Shown: piece after piece, positions 46,659 through 56,750 of the stretch | Position numbering within the stretch: position 1 is the stretch's first letter | Layout: each line of letters begins with the position of its first letter | Made by a program: the position numbers and the translations under genes | Notes under the pieces: generated by a model | The model's input: only the letters and a program-made list of their open reading frames with translations | The model's database searches: none | What the model was told of the DNA's origin: nothing | Source of the DNA: Ensifer sp. IC4062 | GTDB taxonomy: Bacteria; Pseudomonadota; Alphaproteobacteria; Rhizobiales; Rhizobiaceae | Direction: 5' to 3' | NCBI RefSeq assembly: GCF_020193575.1 | Contig: NZ_JADYVD010000034.1 | Location: forward strand, 1 to 64,000 | Length of the DNA stretch: 64,000 nucleotides

Positions 46659-46967
46659 ATGTTGCTGCCGCCTCCGATCATGATGAAGCTTGCAAGAGAG
46701 TTTCTCGGTCTCAGCCAAGAGATGGTTGAAGCGCATTCCGGAATTTCGCGATCGAGCATCCAGCGGGTTGAACGCGGGGTAGCCGGCATGTTGAATTCTG
46801 CGGCGGAACTGAAAAAGTTCTACACCAAGAATGGCATTGTTTTTCTGCCGCCGGAGAACGGTAGGGGATGGGGTATCGTCAACAATAACGCTGTTGAGGA
46901 TGATTCTTCCCTCAACCATCTTCCGTCTGTTGAACTACAGAAACGTTCGACGCCGAAGGTAAAGTAG
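46659..46967 (+). CDS. XRE-family helix-turn-helix regulator
   Basis: 102 residues from ATG 46659. A later ATG at 46680 is also possible. The helix-turn-helix LAREFLGLSQEMVEAHSGIS with SRSSIQRVERG (about 10-40) is followed by a FLPPENGRGWGIV strand typical of small rhizobial regulators. Divergent from DUF6634 and the AAA+/M41 gene, so it probably controls them and itself. A regulator beside a zinc peptidase recalls ImmR/ImmA pairs, but the peptidase here is M41 and not ImmA-like. Confidence 0.82.
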   Translation: MLLPPPIMMKLAREFLGLSQEMVEAHSGISRSSIQRVERGVAGMLNSAAELKKFYTKNGIVFLPPENGRGWGIVNNNAVEDDSSLNHLPSVELQKRSTPKVK

Positions 46968-47334
46968 CGGCGGATGCCTTCTTCAAACTGATTGCCTGAT
47001 ACGATCAAGGCTAGCAGCTTAATGGAATGAGATGGTCGTTTCGCCAACGTCGACATCTGTTTGCATTTCGATGCCGTTATCCTAATCGAGACACGCTGAA
47101 GCTGTCTGCTGACCGAGGCGTCGAGACTCTGTTGAAATCATCGTCTCAAAGCCCCCTCGCTTCGCTCCGGGGACCCTTCCAAGCGGACGGGCTGACGCCC
47201 GACATTCTTTTGTATCCAAGCCCGAGCGGCTCTTAGCGATTTGGGGCTGAGCCTGGGCTTGGATACAAGAAGATCGCCCACATCCAGAAGCAGAGATAGT
47301 TGCACAACTATACCTAAGATAGCTCTTAATTCTG
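46968..47334. other. island edge, non-coding
   Basis: 367 bases between the XRE gene and truncated recQ. It holds the 14-bp inverted repeat at 47210-47268. No gene, tRNA or direct repeat was seen. Confidence 0.5.
47210..47268. repeat. 14-bp perfect inverted repeat near the recQ junction
   Basis: TTGTATCCAAGCCC (47210-47223) and GGGCTTGGATACAA (47255-47268), spaced by 31 bases that include TTTGGGGCTGA. It may be an operator, a hairpin or an end of a mobile element. It lies about 90 bases from the recQ breakpoint. Confidence 0.7.
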
Positions 47335-47832
47335 CTAAGAGTTAGCCGATCCGCCAAAACAATGCGCCTCGTCGATCGCAAACAGCGCAATCTCGACATC
47401 GCCGATCATCTCGGCGAAACCATCGGTGACGGCGCGCTCCGGCGTGACATAGAGCAGATCGAGCGTACCCGCCGAAAGCGCGCGGCGGACCGCAATCGCC
47501 TCCTCGCGCGTCAGCGACGAATTGAGCGCGGCGGCGCGAATGCCGAGTTGCTTCAGCGCCTCCACCTGATCACGCATCAAGGCGATCAACGGCGATACGA
47601 CGATGCCCACGCTGCGGCGGCAAAGCGCCGGGATTTGGAAGCAGAGCGATTTGCCCGCCCCCGTCGGGAAGAGCACCACCGCGTCACTGCCCGCCACCAC
47701 ATGTTCGATGACGTCCTGCTGCTGACCGCGGAAGGCCGAATAGCCATAGACGCGCTTCAGGACGTCGAGAGGATTGGCAACGCCTTCGCTTTCGAACAGG
47801 CGCGCGGCGGAAGCATTGTCGTTGTGGGGCAT
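47335..47832 (-). pseudogene. recQ: recQ helicase, 5' fragment truncated at the island edge
   Basis: Starts MPHNDNASAARLFESEGVANP and continues as RecQ: GYSAFRGQQQDVIEHVVAG (Q motif), FPTGAGKSLCFQIPAL (Walker A), SPLIALMRDQVEALK, then AIDEAHC (DEAH box). After this Cys (codon at 47359-47361) the normal SQWGHDFR is replaced by FGGSANS and a stop. Only 158 of about 600 residues remain, without motifs III-VI, zinc-binding or HRDC domains. The rest of recQ is not in this window, so the breakpoint marks an insertion or rearrangement boundary. Confidence 0.92.
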
Positions 47833-47900
47833 GGAATCGCTTTCGTGAGGCGTGCAGTATGGGAATTGTCCACGCCGGATGTAAACGGGACAGAGATTTG

Positions 47901-48076
47901 CCCCTCACCCTGCCCTCTCCCGGCAAGCGGGGCGAGGGTGCGTCGCGCCTGCGACTCGCGCCGTGCACCAATGGCAAAACCCTGGCGCAAGACACGCGAC
48001 GCGGTAGACCGAGAGGACGCTGCAACGTCCCTTCTCCCCGCCTGCGAGGAAAAGGCCGCGGCAGCGGGATGAGGGG
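47901..48076. repeat. RIME-like extragenic palindromic repeat
   Basis: Begins CCCCTCACCCTGCCCTCTCC and ends in GCAGCGGGATGAGGGG, giving terminal inverted ends, with two inner palindromes around CGGCAAGCGGGGCGAG and CCCTTCTCCCCGCCTGCGAG. Length (176 bases), position between genes and text match rhizobial RIME-type elements. Confidence 0.6.
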
Positions 48077-48093
48077 CTGCCTCAGGGGGTCTC

Positions 48094-50076
48094 CTACCGC
48101 GCAGCCGGACCTTTCACTCTTCCCGAAAGCACGCCGAAGCCTTCGATGATGGCCTCCTGGTTCTCAAGCCGCGTTACTTCGAGCTGGACCTCCTGGAGCG
48201 TCCTGAGCAGCTGTGGCACAACCTGGAGGTCCCCCTCCTCAGTAGCGTGGGCCAGTTCACGCTCCAGTTCGCGCCGCTGCCAATGCAGGGCCTTGCTACG
48301 CCTGTGGAGGGCAAGCGCCTGAAGGTAACCTTCGCGCGCATCCTCTGGCGCGGCGGCAACCGTCGCCGTCCACAGCCGGGCATAGCGGACCTGCTGGTCG
48401 AGCGCGCCGATCAGCGCGCCGAAACCCTCCGTCTCCAGCTGTTCGATCAGGATCTCGCGCGTCAGCCGCGGTCCGCTTGCCGCCGCTGCGTTCAGAACCA
48501 TGGCCCAGCAGCGCTGCAGGTCGCGGTGGTCGAACTCGATGGTCGAGATCTCGTCATATTCGTCGAATAGCAGTTGCGGGTGGTTGACGATGGTTAGGGC
48601 CAACACGCTCTCGCGCAACAGCGGCACCGCCTGTTGACCGCTGACGAGAGACGAGCGCGCCAGGCGATCGGAGATCGCGGTCGGGCCGGCGGCAATATTC
48701 CGGGCACCAGCTGCACCGCGCTGCCCACCAGCCTGGCGCCCGCCCCGGTCGAAAGGCCGCCGTTCACTCCTGAACGGCGCACTGCCCTGCAGAAAGGCAT
48801 TGAGGCGGTCGCGCATGTCCTGGCCATAGTGGCGACGCACGCTTTCGTCGGCGATGACAGATGTCACCTGCCTCAGCCGAGCTTCAAGTTCGGCGCGTTT
48901 TTCCGGCGTGTCGAATGCACCGCCCTGGACTTCGCGCAGCCACACCATTTCGGCGAGCGAGCGGGCATTGGCGAGCACCTTGTCGAAAGGCTCGCGTCCG
49001 TCATGGCGGACGAGATCGTCCGGGTCCTTACCATCCGGCAGCATGGCGAAGCGGACCGATCGTCCGGGCTTGAGATGGGGGAGCGCCAGATCGACGGCGC
49101 GATTGGCGGCGCGGATGCCGGCGCCGTCGCCATCGAAGCAGAGCACCGGCTGCGGCGTCATCTTCCAGAGAAGATCAAGCTGGTTTTCGGTGAGTGCGGT
49201 TCCGAGCGGCGCCACCGCGTTTTCGATGCCGGCCTGATGCAGCGCGATCACGTCCATGTAGCCTTCGACGGCGATGATCGTGCCGGCCCCATCGGCGCCT
49301 TGCGAAGTTCGCCGGGCGCGCGCGAAATTGAAGAGCACATTGCCCTTGTGGAAGAGCTCCGTCTCATTCGAATTCAGATATTTGGCCGGCGCGTCAGGCG
49401 ACATGGCGCGGCCACCGAAGGCGATGACCTTCTCGCGCGCCGAAAGGATCGGAAACATGATGCGGTCGCGGAAACGATCGTAAGAAACCGGCACGTCGGG
49501 TCCATGCACGACGAGGCCGCAGGCTTCGATCTGCTCCTTCCCGACGCCCTTGCCGGCGAGAAACTCCTTCAAAGCATTGCGGCTGTCTGGCGCAAAGCCT
49601 AACCGGAACGTCTCGATCGTACGCCCGGTCAGCCCTCGCTCGCGGAGGTACGCCCGCGCCTTGGCGCCGTTCGCCGTCTGGAGCTGGTCCTGGAAGAACT
49701 GCGTCGCCAGTTCCATGACGTCGAGCAGGCTGGTGCGTTCCTTCTCGCGCCGCTCGGCCTGCGGATCAGGCTGCGGCATGGTGACGCCAGCCATGTCGGC
49801 AATCTGCTGCACCGCTTCAGGGAAGCTCAAGCCTTCCAGATCCGTCAGGAAGCGGAAGTGGTCGCCGGAAACACCGCAGCCGAAGCAATGGTAGCGGCCC
49901 TTGCGGTCCTCGCAATGGAAGCTCGGCGACTTTTCGCCGTGAAAGGGGCAACAGGCCCAGTAGTCACCGCGCGAAACATTGGTCTTGCGCCGGTCCCAGG
50001 TGACGCGCTTGCCGACCACGTCCGAAATCGGAACGCGATCGCGTATCTCGTCGAGGAAGGACTGTGAAAAGCGCAT
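48094..50076 (-). CDS. dnaG: DNA primase
   Basis: 660 residues, full length. CHC2 zinc motif Cys43, His46, Cys64, Cys67 (CPFHGEKSPSFHCEDRKG then YHCFGC). TOPRIM domain with VEGYMDVIALHQAG and FDGDGAGIRAA. C-terminal helicase-binding region (about 500-650). It makes RNA primers at the replication fork. In many alphaproteobacteria dnaG is followed by rpoD. Here its downstream neighbour (across the RIME) is truncated recQ, which suggests a rearrangement at this edge. Confidence 0.96.
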   Translation of the reverse strand: MRFSQSFLDEIRDRVPISDVVGKRVTWDRRKTNVSRGDYWACCPFHGEKSPSFHCEDRKGRYHCFGCGVSGDHFRFLTDLEGLSFPEAVQQIADMAGVTMPQPDPQAERREKERTSLLDVMELATQFFQDQLQTANGAKARAYLRERGLTGRTIETFRLGFAPDSRNALKEFLAGKGVGKEQIEACGLVVHGPDVPVSYDRFRDRIMFPILSAREKVIAFGGRAMSPDAPAKYLNSNETELFHKGNVLFNFARARRTSQGADGAGTIIAVEGYMDVIALHQAGIENAVAPLGTALTENQLDLLWKMTPQPVLCFDGDGAGIRAANRAVDLALPHLKPGRSVRFAMLPDGKDPDDLVRHDGREPFDKVLANARSLAEMVWLREVQGGAFDTPEKRAELEARLRQVTSVIADESVRRHYGQDMRDRLNAFLQGSAPFRSERRPFDRGGRQAGGQRGAAGARNIAAGPTAISDRLARSSLVSGQQAVPLLRESVLALTIVNHPQLLFDEYDEISTIEFDHRDLQRCWAMVLNAAAASGPRLTREILIEQLETEGFGALIGALDQQVRYARLWTATVAAAPEDAREGYLQALALHRRSKALHWQRRELERELAHATEEGDLQVVPQLLRTLQEVQLEVTRLENQEAIIEGFGVLSGRVKGPAAR

Positions 50077-50251
50077 GGATAGCCGATACCCCTAGCCGGC
50101 CTCCCATACAAGCAGTATGGACCGGCGAAGTCGTAGCGGCGACCCGCGGTGCCCGCAATTCACAGGGTAGATACCGCGCGCCGAGGCTCGAAGACGAAGC
50201 CGGTCGGCGCGGTATGGAGGGCGATACGCCCGCTGCAAAGCGCGCGCCAGC

Positions 50252-50701
50252 TTACTTCAGCAATTCCTTGACGAGACCAGAGGCCTTGGCGAAGTCCATC
50301 TGACCCGGATAGCGCTCCTTCAGCGCGTTCATGCACTTGCCCATGTCGCGAAGGCCGTGGGCACCGGTCTCCTGGATGATGGCGGCACAGGCCTGCTTCA
50401 CCTTTTCCTCGGAAAGCTGTTCGGGCAGGAACTGGTTGATGACGGCAATTTCCTGGCGTTCCTGCTCGGCGAGTTCGGGGCGGCCGCCCTCGTCGTAAAT
50501 GCGGGCGGATTCTTCGCGCTGTTTGATCATTTTGGCGAGGATCTGCATGATCTCGTCATCGCCAACCGGATCCTTGCCCTGGCCGCGATTGGCGATGTCG
50601 CGGTCCTTGATCGCCGCCTGGATCAGCCGGACGGTCGAGATGCGCCGCGTGTCCTTGGCTTTGAGGGCTTCTTTCAATGCGTTCGCGAGTTGGTCGCGCA
50701 T
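50252..50701 (-). CDS. yqeY: GatB/YqeY domain protein
   Basis: 149 residues from ATG 50701. MRDQLANALKEALKAKDTRR is helical, and the C-terminal text GLRDMGKCMNALKERYPGQM with ASGLVKELLK matches the YqeY/GatB C-terminal-like family. Its exact role is unknown. It relates to the tRNA-binding tail of amidotransferase subunit GatB. It lies upstream of dnaG on the same strand and opposite to carA. Confidence 0.9.
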   Translation of the reverse strand: MRDQLANALKEALKAKDTRRISTVRLIQAAIKDRDIANRGQGKDPVGDDEIMQILAKMIKQREESARIYDEGGRPELAEQERQEIAVINQFLPEQLSEEKVKQACAAIIQETGAHGLRDMGKCMNALKERYPGQMDFAKASGLVKELLK

Positions 50702-51028
50702 GTCCTTACTCCATGTCGAAACCGGCCCGCGGAGCTCATGCCCGCAACCGGTTCGATTACGTCGTTGTTGTCGTCGTCTTAAACCAGTGCGGCAGGTGCA
50801 ATCAAACGGATTGCGCAACCGCTTGAATTATAAGGAGTTTTATTTCCTTGCAATTCATGGCTGCCGGTTGACCCGGCTAAGGCCTTTCGTTATTTTCCGG
50901 CACCTGCACGAACATCGGCATGAACCTTTTCTCGCGGGGTTTCCGCGCGCCATGCCGCATGCAATTTGAAATGGCGCTGAACCGATTGGCTTTCAAGCCT
51001 CGCCTTCGGCCGCAACGGGATAAGAACG
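50702..51028. promoter_or_regulatory. divergent promoter region of yqeY and carA
   Basis: 327 bases. No gene is convincing. An AT-rich patch (AATTATAAGGAGTTTTATTTCC at about 50826) lies in the middle. I cannot point to a definite operator or riboswitch. Confidence 0.4.
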
Positions 51029-52234
51029 ATGACCGCGACACCCGCATGGACAACCCAGAAACCCACCGCCCTTCTCGTTCTGGCTGACGGCACTGTGATC
51101 GAAGGAAAGGGCATCGGCGCGACCGGCAAGGTTCAGGCCGAAGTCTGTTTCAACACGGCGCTGACCGGATATCAGGAGATCCTGACCGACCCCTCCTATC
51201 TCGGCCAGATCGTCACCTTCACCTTCCCGCATATCGGCAACATCGGCACCAATGACGAGGATATCGAGGACCTGACGCCCGCCGCCCGGCACGGCGCCGT
51301 CGGCGTCATTTTCAAGGCCGACATTACCGAGCCCTCCAACTACCGTGCTGCCAAGCACCTCGACGCCTGGCTGAAGGCGCGGGGCATCATCGGCCTTTGC
51401 GGCATCGACACACGTGCGCTGACAGCCTGGATCCGCGAAAACGGCATGCCGAACGCTGTCATCGCCCACGATCCCGCCGGCGTCTTCGACATCGATCAGC
51501 TGAAGGCCGAGGCCAAGGCCTGGAGCGGTCTCGAGGGCCTCGACCTCGCCAAGGTCGCTACCTCCGGCCAGTCGTCCCGCTGGAACGAAAAGCCCTGGGT
51601 ATGGAACGAGGGCTATTCGACGCTCGGCGAAACCGACGCCACCTATCACGTCGTGGCCCTCGACTATGGCGTCAAGCGCAACATTCTTCGGCTCTTCGCC
51701 GGTCTCAACTGCCGGGTCACGGTCGTCCCCGCACAGACCAGCGCAGAAGAAGTTCTGGCACTGCAACCGGACGGCATCTTCCTCTCCAACGGCCCCGGCG
51801 ACCCAGCCGCGACCGGCGAATACGCCGTTCCGGTGATCCAGGATCTCCTGAAGACCGAAATTCCGGTCTTCGGCATCTGCCTCGGCCACCAGATGCTGGC
51901 GCTGGCACTCGGCGCCAAGACCGAGAAGATGCACCAGGGGCACCACGGCGCCAACCATCCGGTCAAGGACCACACCACCGGCAAGGTCGAGATCGTCTCG
52001 ATGAACCACGGCTTCGCGGTCGATTCGAGGTCGCTGCCGGAAGGCATTGAAGAGACTCACATTTCGCTCTTCGACGGCACCAACTGCGGCCTGCGCGTCA
52101 ACGGCAAGCCGGTCTTCTCGGTCCAGCACCATCCGGAAGCCTCGCCAGGCCCGCAGGACAGCCATTATCTCTTCCGCCGCTTCCTCAATCTCATCCGCGA
52201 GAAGAAGGGCGAATCGGCGCTCGCCGAGCGCTGA
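51029..52234 (+). CDS. carA: carbamoyl-phosphate synthase small subunit
   Basis: 401 residues, full length. N-terminal domain (about 15-150, ADGTVIEGKGIG, FNTALTGYQEILTDPSY) and class I glutaminase domain with nucleophile Cys in FGICLGHQMLALALG and the His/Glu in HHPEASPGPQD. It supplies ammonia from glutamine to CarB for carbamoyl phosphate, used for arginine and pyrimidines. carB is not adjacent in this window. A strong terminator follows. Confidence 0.97.
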   Translation: MTATPAWTTQKPTALLVLADGTVIEGKGIGATGKVQAEVCFNTALTGYQEILTDPSYLGQIVTFTFPHIGNIGTNDEDIEDLTPAARHGAVGVIFKADITEPSNYRAAKHLDAWLKARGIIGLCGIDTRALTAWIRENGMPNAVIAHDPAGVFDIDQLKAEAKAWSGLEGLDLAKVATSGQSSRWNEKPWVWNEGYSTLGETDATYHVVALDYGVKRNILRLFAGLNCRVTVVPAQTSAEEVLALQPDGIFLSNGPGDPAATGEYAVPVIQDLLKTEIPVFGICLGHQMLALALGAKTEKMHQGHHGANHPVKDHTTGKVEIVSMNHGFAVDSRSLPEGIEETHISLFDGTNCGLRVNGKPVFSVQHHPEASPGPQDSHYLFRRFLNLIREKKGESALAER

Positions 52235-52255
52235 GAAGCACGAGCCGCTTCCACA

Positions 52256-52280
52256 AAGGCCCGCTCGCTGCGGGCCTTTT
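52256..52280 (+). terminator. intrinsic terminator of carA
   Basis: AAGGCCCGC-TCGCT-GCGGGCCTT, a 9-bp stem followed by TTTT, 22 bases after the carA stop. Confidence 0.85.
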
Positions 52281-52304
52281 GCCCTCCCGCTATCGTTTTG
52301 TCGA

Positions 52305-53195
52305 TCAGGCGTCTCCAAGGCGCGCCGCGATGAAATCGACGGTGGCACGCACGGACGGCAACTGCCCGCGGCGATGCGGCATCAGGATCGTCGTCATCAC
52401 GCGCCCCGCGGTCCACTGGGGCAGGACGCGGACGAGCGCACCGCATGCGATCTCGTTGCGGCAAAGCTTGCCAGGCAAGGCGGTTATGCCAAGCCCTGCC
52501 ACGGCGGCCTCGCGCAGGACGTACGATTCATCCGCCACAAATCGCGGCTTGGACGACACCCTGACGATCGTCCCGTCCGGATGTTCCAACGTCCAACTGT
52601 CCGATGTCAGTGATGTCAGCAGGCCCTCGTGAGATTCTAAATCTTCGGGATGTTCCGGCGCTTTGCGCTTATCGAGATAGGACGGCGACGCCACCAGCCA
52701 ACTGGCCTCAGAAGCGACGCGGCGCTGCACGAGGCCAGAATCCGGGAGCGGCGCAAAATGGTCGCGCACGGCGATGTCGAAACCTTCCTGGATGAGGTCG
52801 ACGAACCGGTCGGTCGCGTGCACCATAAGACGGATCTTCGGATAGACGATCGCCAGCTGAGGCAACAGCGGCGCGAGCGAAAGCTGCGCCGTCGGAACGG
52901 ATGCCGTGATCCTGACGGTACCGCTTGGCTCGGCGAGCCTCCCCTTGACCACACTCTCAGCGGCTTCCGCCTCGATGAGCATTGCCGCCGCATGGCGGTA
53001 GAAATCCTCCCCCGTCTCTGTCACTGCGAAACGGCGCGAAGTGCGGTTGATGAGCCGAACGCCCAACGCTCTTTCGAGCTCCGCCACCCGTTTGCTCAGC
53101 GTCGACTTCGGCACATTGAGCGCGCGCGCCGCCGGCGCAAAGCCCGCGTGATCTACCACGTGAACAAAGAGCATGAAGTCGTTGAGGTTTGCCAT
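52305..53195 (-). CDS. LysR-family transcription regulator
   Basis: 296 residues. Helix-turn-helix FMLFVHVVDHAGFAPAARAL with NVPKSTLSKRVAELERALG (about 6-45), then the substrate-binding domain with RITASVPTAQLSLAPLLP and a typical C-terminal region. It resembles regulators of the AaeR/DsdC type in the LysR family that often control a divergent operon. It is divergent from the SDR gene with 115 bases between. Confidence 0.92.
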   Translation of the reverse strand: MANLNDFMLFVHVVDHAGFAPAARALNVPKSTLSKRVAELERALGVRLINRTSRRFAVTETGEDFYRHAAAMLIEAEAAESVVKGRLAEPSGTVRITASVPTAQLSLAPLLPQLAIVYPKIRLMVHATDRFVDLIQEGFDIAVRDHFAPLPDSGLVQRRVASEASWLVASPSYLDKRKAPEHPEDLESHEGLLTSLTSDSWTLEHPDGTIVRVSSKPRFVADESYVLREAAVAGLGITALPGKLCRNEIACGALVRVLPQWTAGRVMTTILMPHRRGQLPSVRATVDFIAARLGDA

Positions 53196-53310
53196 GAGAA
53201 GTCAGCGTTCGCATTTGTGGATGATAAGTCCACGTTAGGCCATCTGGCGTACCTTCGTCCATAAATGCATCTCTTCCTCATCGTTCATTGGAACCGAAGA
53301 GGAAGACAGC

Positions 53311-54072
53311 ATGACTATCTACGAAGGTAAGAAAGCCGTTGTGATCGGCGGCACCCATGGCATGGGGCTGGCGACGGTGGCACGGTTGGTCGCTGGCGGC
53401 GCGGAAGTGCTCCTGACCGGAAACAACGAGGACAACCTCGCAAAAGTCAGGGAGAGGTTCGGCGCCGGCGTCCACGCGCTGCGCTCCGACATCGCCGATC
53501 TCAGCGACATCGCGGTTCTCGGAGCCGCGGTTGGTCAGAAGATAGGCGCGATCGATCTTCTCCACATCAACGCCGGCATTTCGGAACTCGAGCCATTCGA
53601 TCAGGTGACCGAGGCGTCCTACGACCGCCAGTTCGCGATCAACACCAAGGGCGCGTTCTTCACCGCGCAGCGGCTGGCCCCGCTGATCCGCAAGGACGGC
53701 TCGATTGTCTTCACCTCCTCCGTTGCGGACGAGGGCGGTCATCCGGGCATGAGCGTCTACAGCGCCACCAAGGCGGCGCTTGTCTCGCTCGCCTCCGTGC
53801 TTGCGACCGAGCTCCTGCCGCGCGGCATCCGCGTCAACACCGTCTCCCCTGGTTTCATCGACACGCCGACCAAGGGTGTTGCCGGCATCACCGATGCTGA
53901 ACGCGCCAAGTTCAAGGCGCTGGGCGACGCGGTCACGCCAATGAAGCGCAACGGCACGGCTGACGAGGTGGCGCGCGCCGTGCTGTTCCTCGCCTTCGAG
54001 GCAACCTTCACGACCGGCGCAAAGCTCGCCGTCGATGGCGGCCTCGGCCAGAAGCTTTCAACCGCCCTCTGA
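53311..54072 (+). CDS. short-chain dehydrogenase/reductase
   Basis: 253 residues. Dinucleotide motif [15 protein letters not shown] (an atypical GGTHGMG), NAGIS motif, catalytic Ser in FTSSVAD, Tyr-Lys in YSATK, and a PGFIDTP segment. It is NAD(P)H-dependent, with unknown substrate. It is controlled by the divergent LysR regulator. The next gene overlaps its stop region. Confidence 0.93.
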   Translation: MTIYEGKKAVVIGGTHGMGLATVARLVAGGAEVLLTGNNEDNLAKVRERFGAGVHALRSDIADLSDIAVLGAAVGQKIGAIDLLHINAGISELEPFDQVTEASYDRQFAINTKGAFFTAQRLAPLIRKDGSIVFTSSVADEGGHPGMSVYSATKAALVSLASVLATELLPRGIRVNTVSPGFIDTPTKGVAGITDAERAKFKALGDAVTPMKRNGTADEVARAVLFLAFEATFTTGAKLAVDGGLGQKLSTAL

Positions 54073-54095
54073 TGCGAAACAGGAAAGGAAGAGAC

Positions 54096-54962
54096 ATGGG
54101 CAGGATATCTGTTCTCGGTCTCGGTGCCATGGGCACAGCGCTCGCTGCGACCCTCGTCCGGAAGGGCCATTCCGTGACAGTCTGGAACCGCACGTCGTCG
54201 CGGGCGGAGCCGCTTGCCAGCGCCGGAGCGCGGATCGCAGCGAGCCCCGCGGAAGCCGTCGCGGCAAGCGAACTCACGATCCTCTGCGTCGTCGATTATG
54301 CCGCCGCAGGCGCGGTGCTGGCCGAGGCGCAAGACGCACTCCGCGGCCGCGATCTCGTCAACCTGACGAATGGCACACCGCGCAACGCGAAAAATCTCGC
54401 TGCCTGGGCCGAGAAGAAAGGGGCGGCCTATCTCGACGGGGGCATCATGGCCATTCCGCCGATGATCGGCGAGCGTGGCGCCTTGATCCTCTATAGCGGC
54501 TCGGGGGTGCTCTTCGACCGACACAAGCCATCGCTCGATGCACTTGCCGAAAGCCGCCATCTTGGCGAGGACCCAAGCCTCGCAGCGCTTTATGACCTCG
54601 CCCTGCTCTCCGGCATGTACGGCCTCTTCTCAGGTTTCCTGCATGCCGGCGCGCTGGTGGCAAGCAGTGGCGGCAAGGTCACCGATTTCCTGCCGCTTCT
54701 TCTTCCGTGGATCGCGGCGATGAGCGGCACACTCCCCGACCTTGCCGACAAGATCGACAGCGGGCTGCACGATCGCTCCGTGGTTTCGAATCTCGCCATG
54801 CAAACGGTAGCACTCGAAAACATCGCCAGGGCGAGCACGGAGCAAGGTGTCGCGCCGGACTTCATCGAACCGATGCTCCGGCTCGCCACCCGGCGGATTG
54901 CTGAAGGTCATGGCAGCGACGACATCTCGGGCGTGATCGAGACTATCCGGCGACAAAAGTGA
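54096..54962 (+). CDS. NAD(P)-dependent beta-hydroxyacid dehydrogenase/imine reductase-like protein
   Basis: 288 residues from the ATG at 54096, which has AGGAAAGGAAGAG. Rossmann text ISVLGLGAMGTALAATLVRKG, a Thr-Asn-Gly segment (NLTNGTPRNAK), GAAYLDGGIMAIPPMIG and a helical C-terminus. This resembles imine reductases and 6-phosphogluconate-dehydrogenase-like enzymes. It is cotranscribed with the SDR gene. An earlier ATG at 54072 is less likely. Confidence 0.88.
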   Translation: MGRISVLGLGAMGTALAATLVRKGHSVTVWNRTSSRAEPLASAGARIAASPAEAVAASELTILCVVDYAAAGAVLAEAQDALRGRDLVNLTNGTPRNAKNLAAWAEKKGAAYLDGGIMAIPPMIGERGALILYSGSGVLFDRHKPSLDALAESRHLGEDPSLAALYDLALLSGMYGLFSGFLHAGALVASSGGKVTDFLPLLLPWIAAMSGTLPDLADKIDSGLHDRSVVSNLAMQTVALENIARASTEQGVAPDFIEPMLRLATRRIAEGHGSDDISGVIETIRRQK

Positions 54963-55035
54963 ATCCCATTTCAACGCGATAGAGCCATCGCCTGAATCGG
55001 ATTGGCAAGTCGCTGAATCGCTTTGTAAGCGGCAA

Positions 55036-55064
55036 CAAAAAGCCCGCCGACGCACCAGCGGGCT
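55036..55064 (-). terminator. intrinsic terminator of aatA
   Basis: On the minus strand: AGCCCGC - 10-base loop - GCGGGCT followed by TTTTTG, 24 bases beyond the aatA stop. It may also stop the convergent reductase operon. Confidence 0.8.
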
Positions 55065-55088
55065 GTTTGTTTGCGGTAAAGGCTGTTC

Positions 55089-56750
<1,662 letters not shown>

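Noticed and set aside
46659-46967. Calling the XRE/M41 pair an ImmR/ImmA system
   Set aside because: The peptidase is FtsH-type M41 with an AAA+ domain, not ImmA-like.
48634-49602. Open frame of 322 codons opposite dnaG
   Set aside because: Shadow of dnaG.
50993-52348. Open frame of 451 codons opposite carA
   Set aside because: Shadow of carA.
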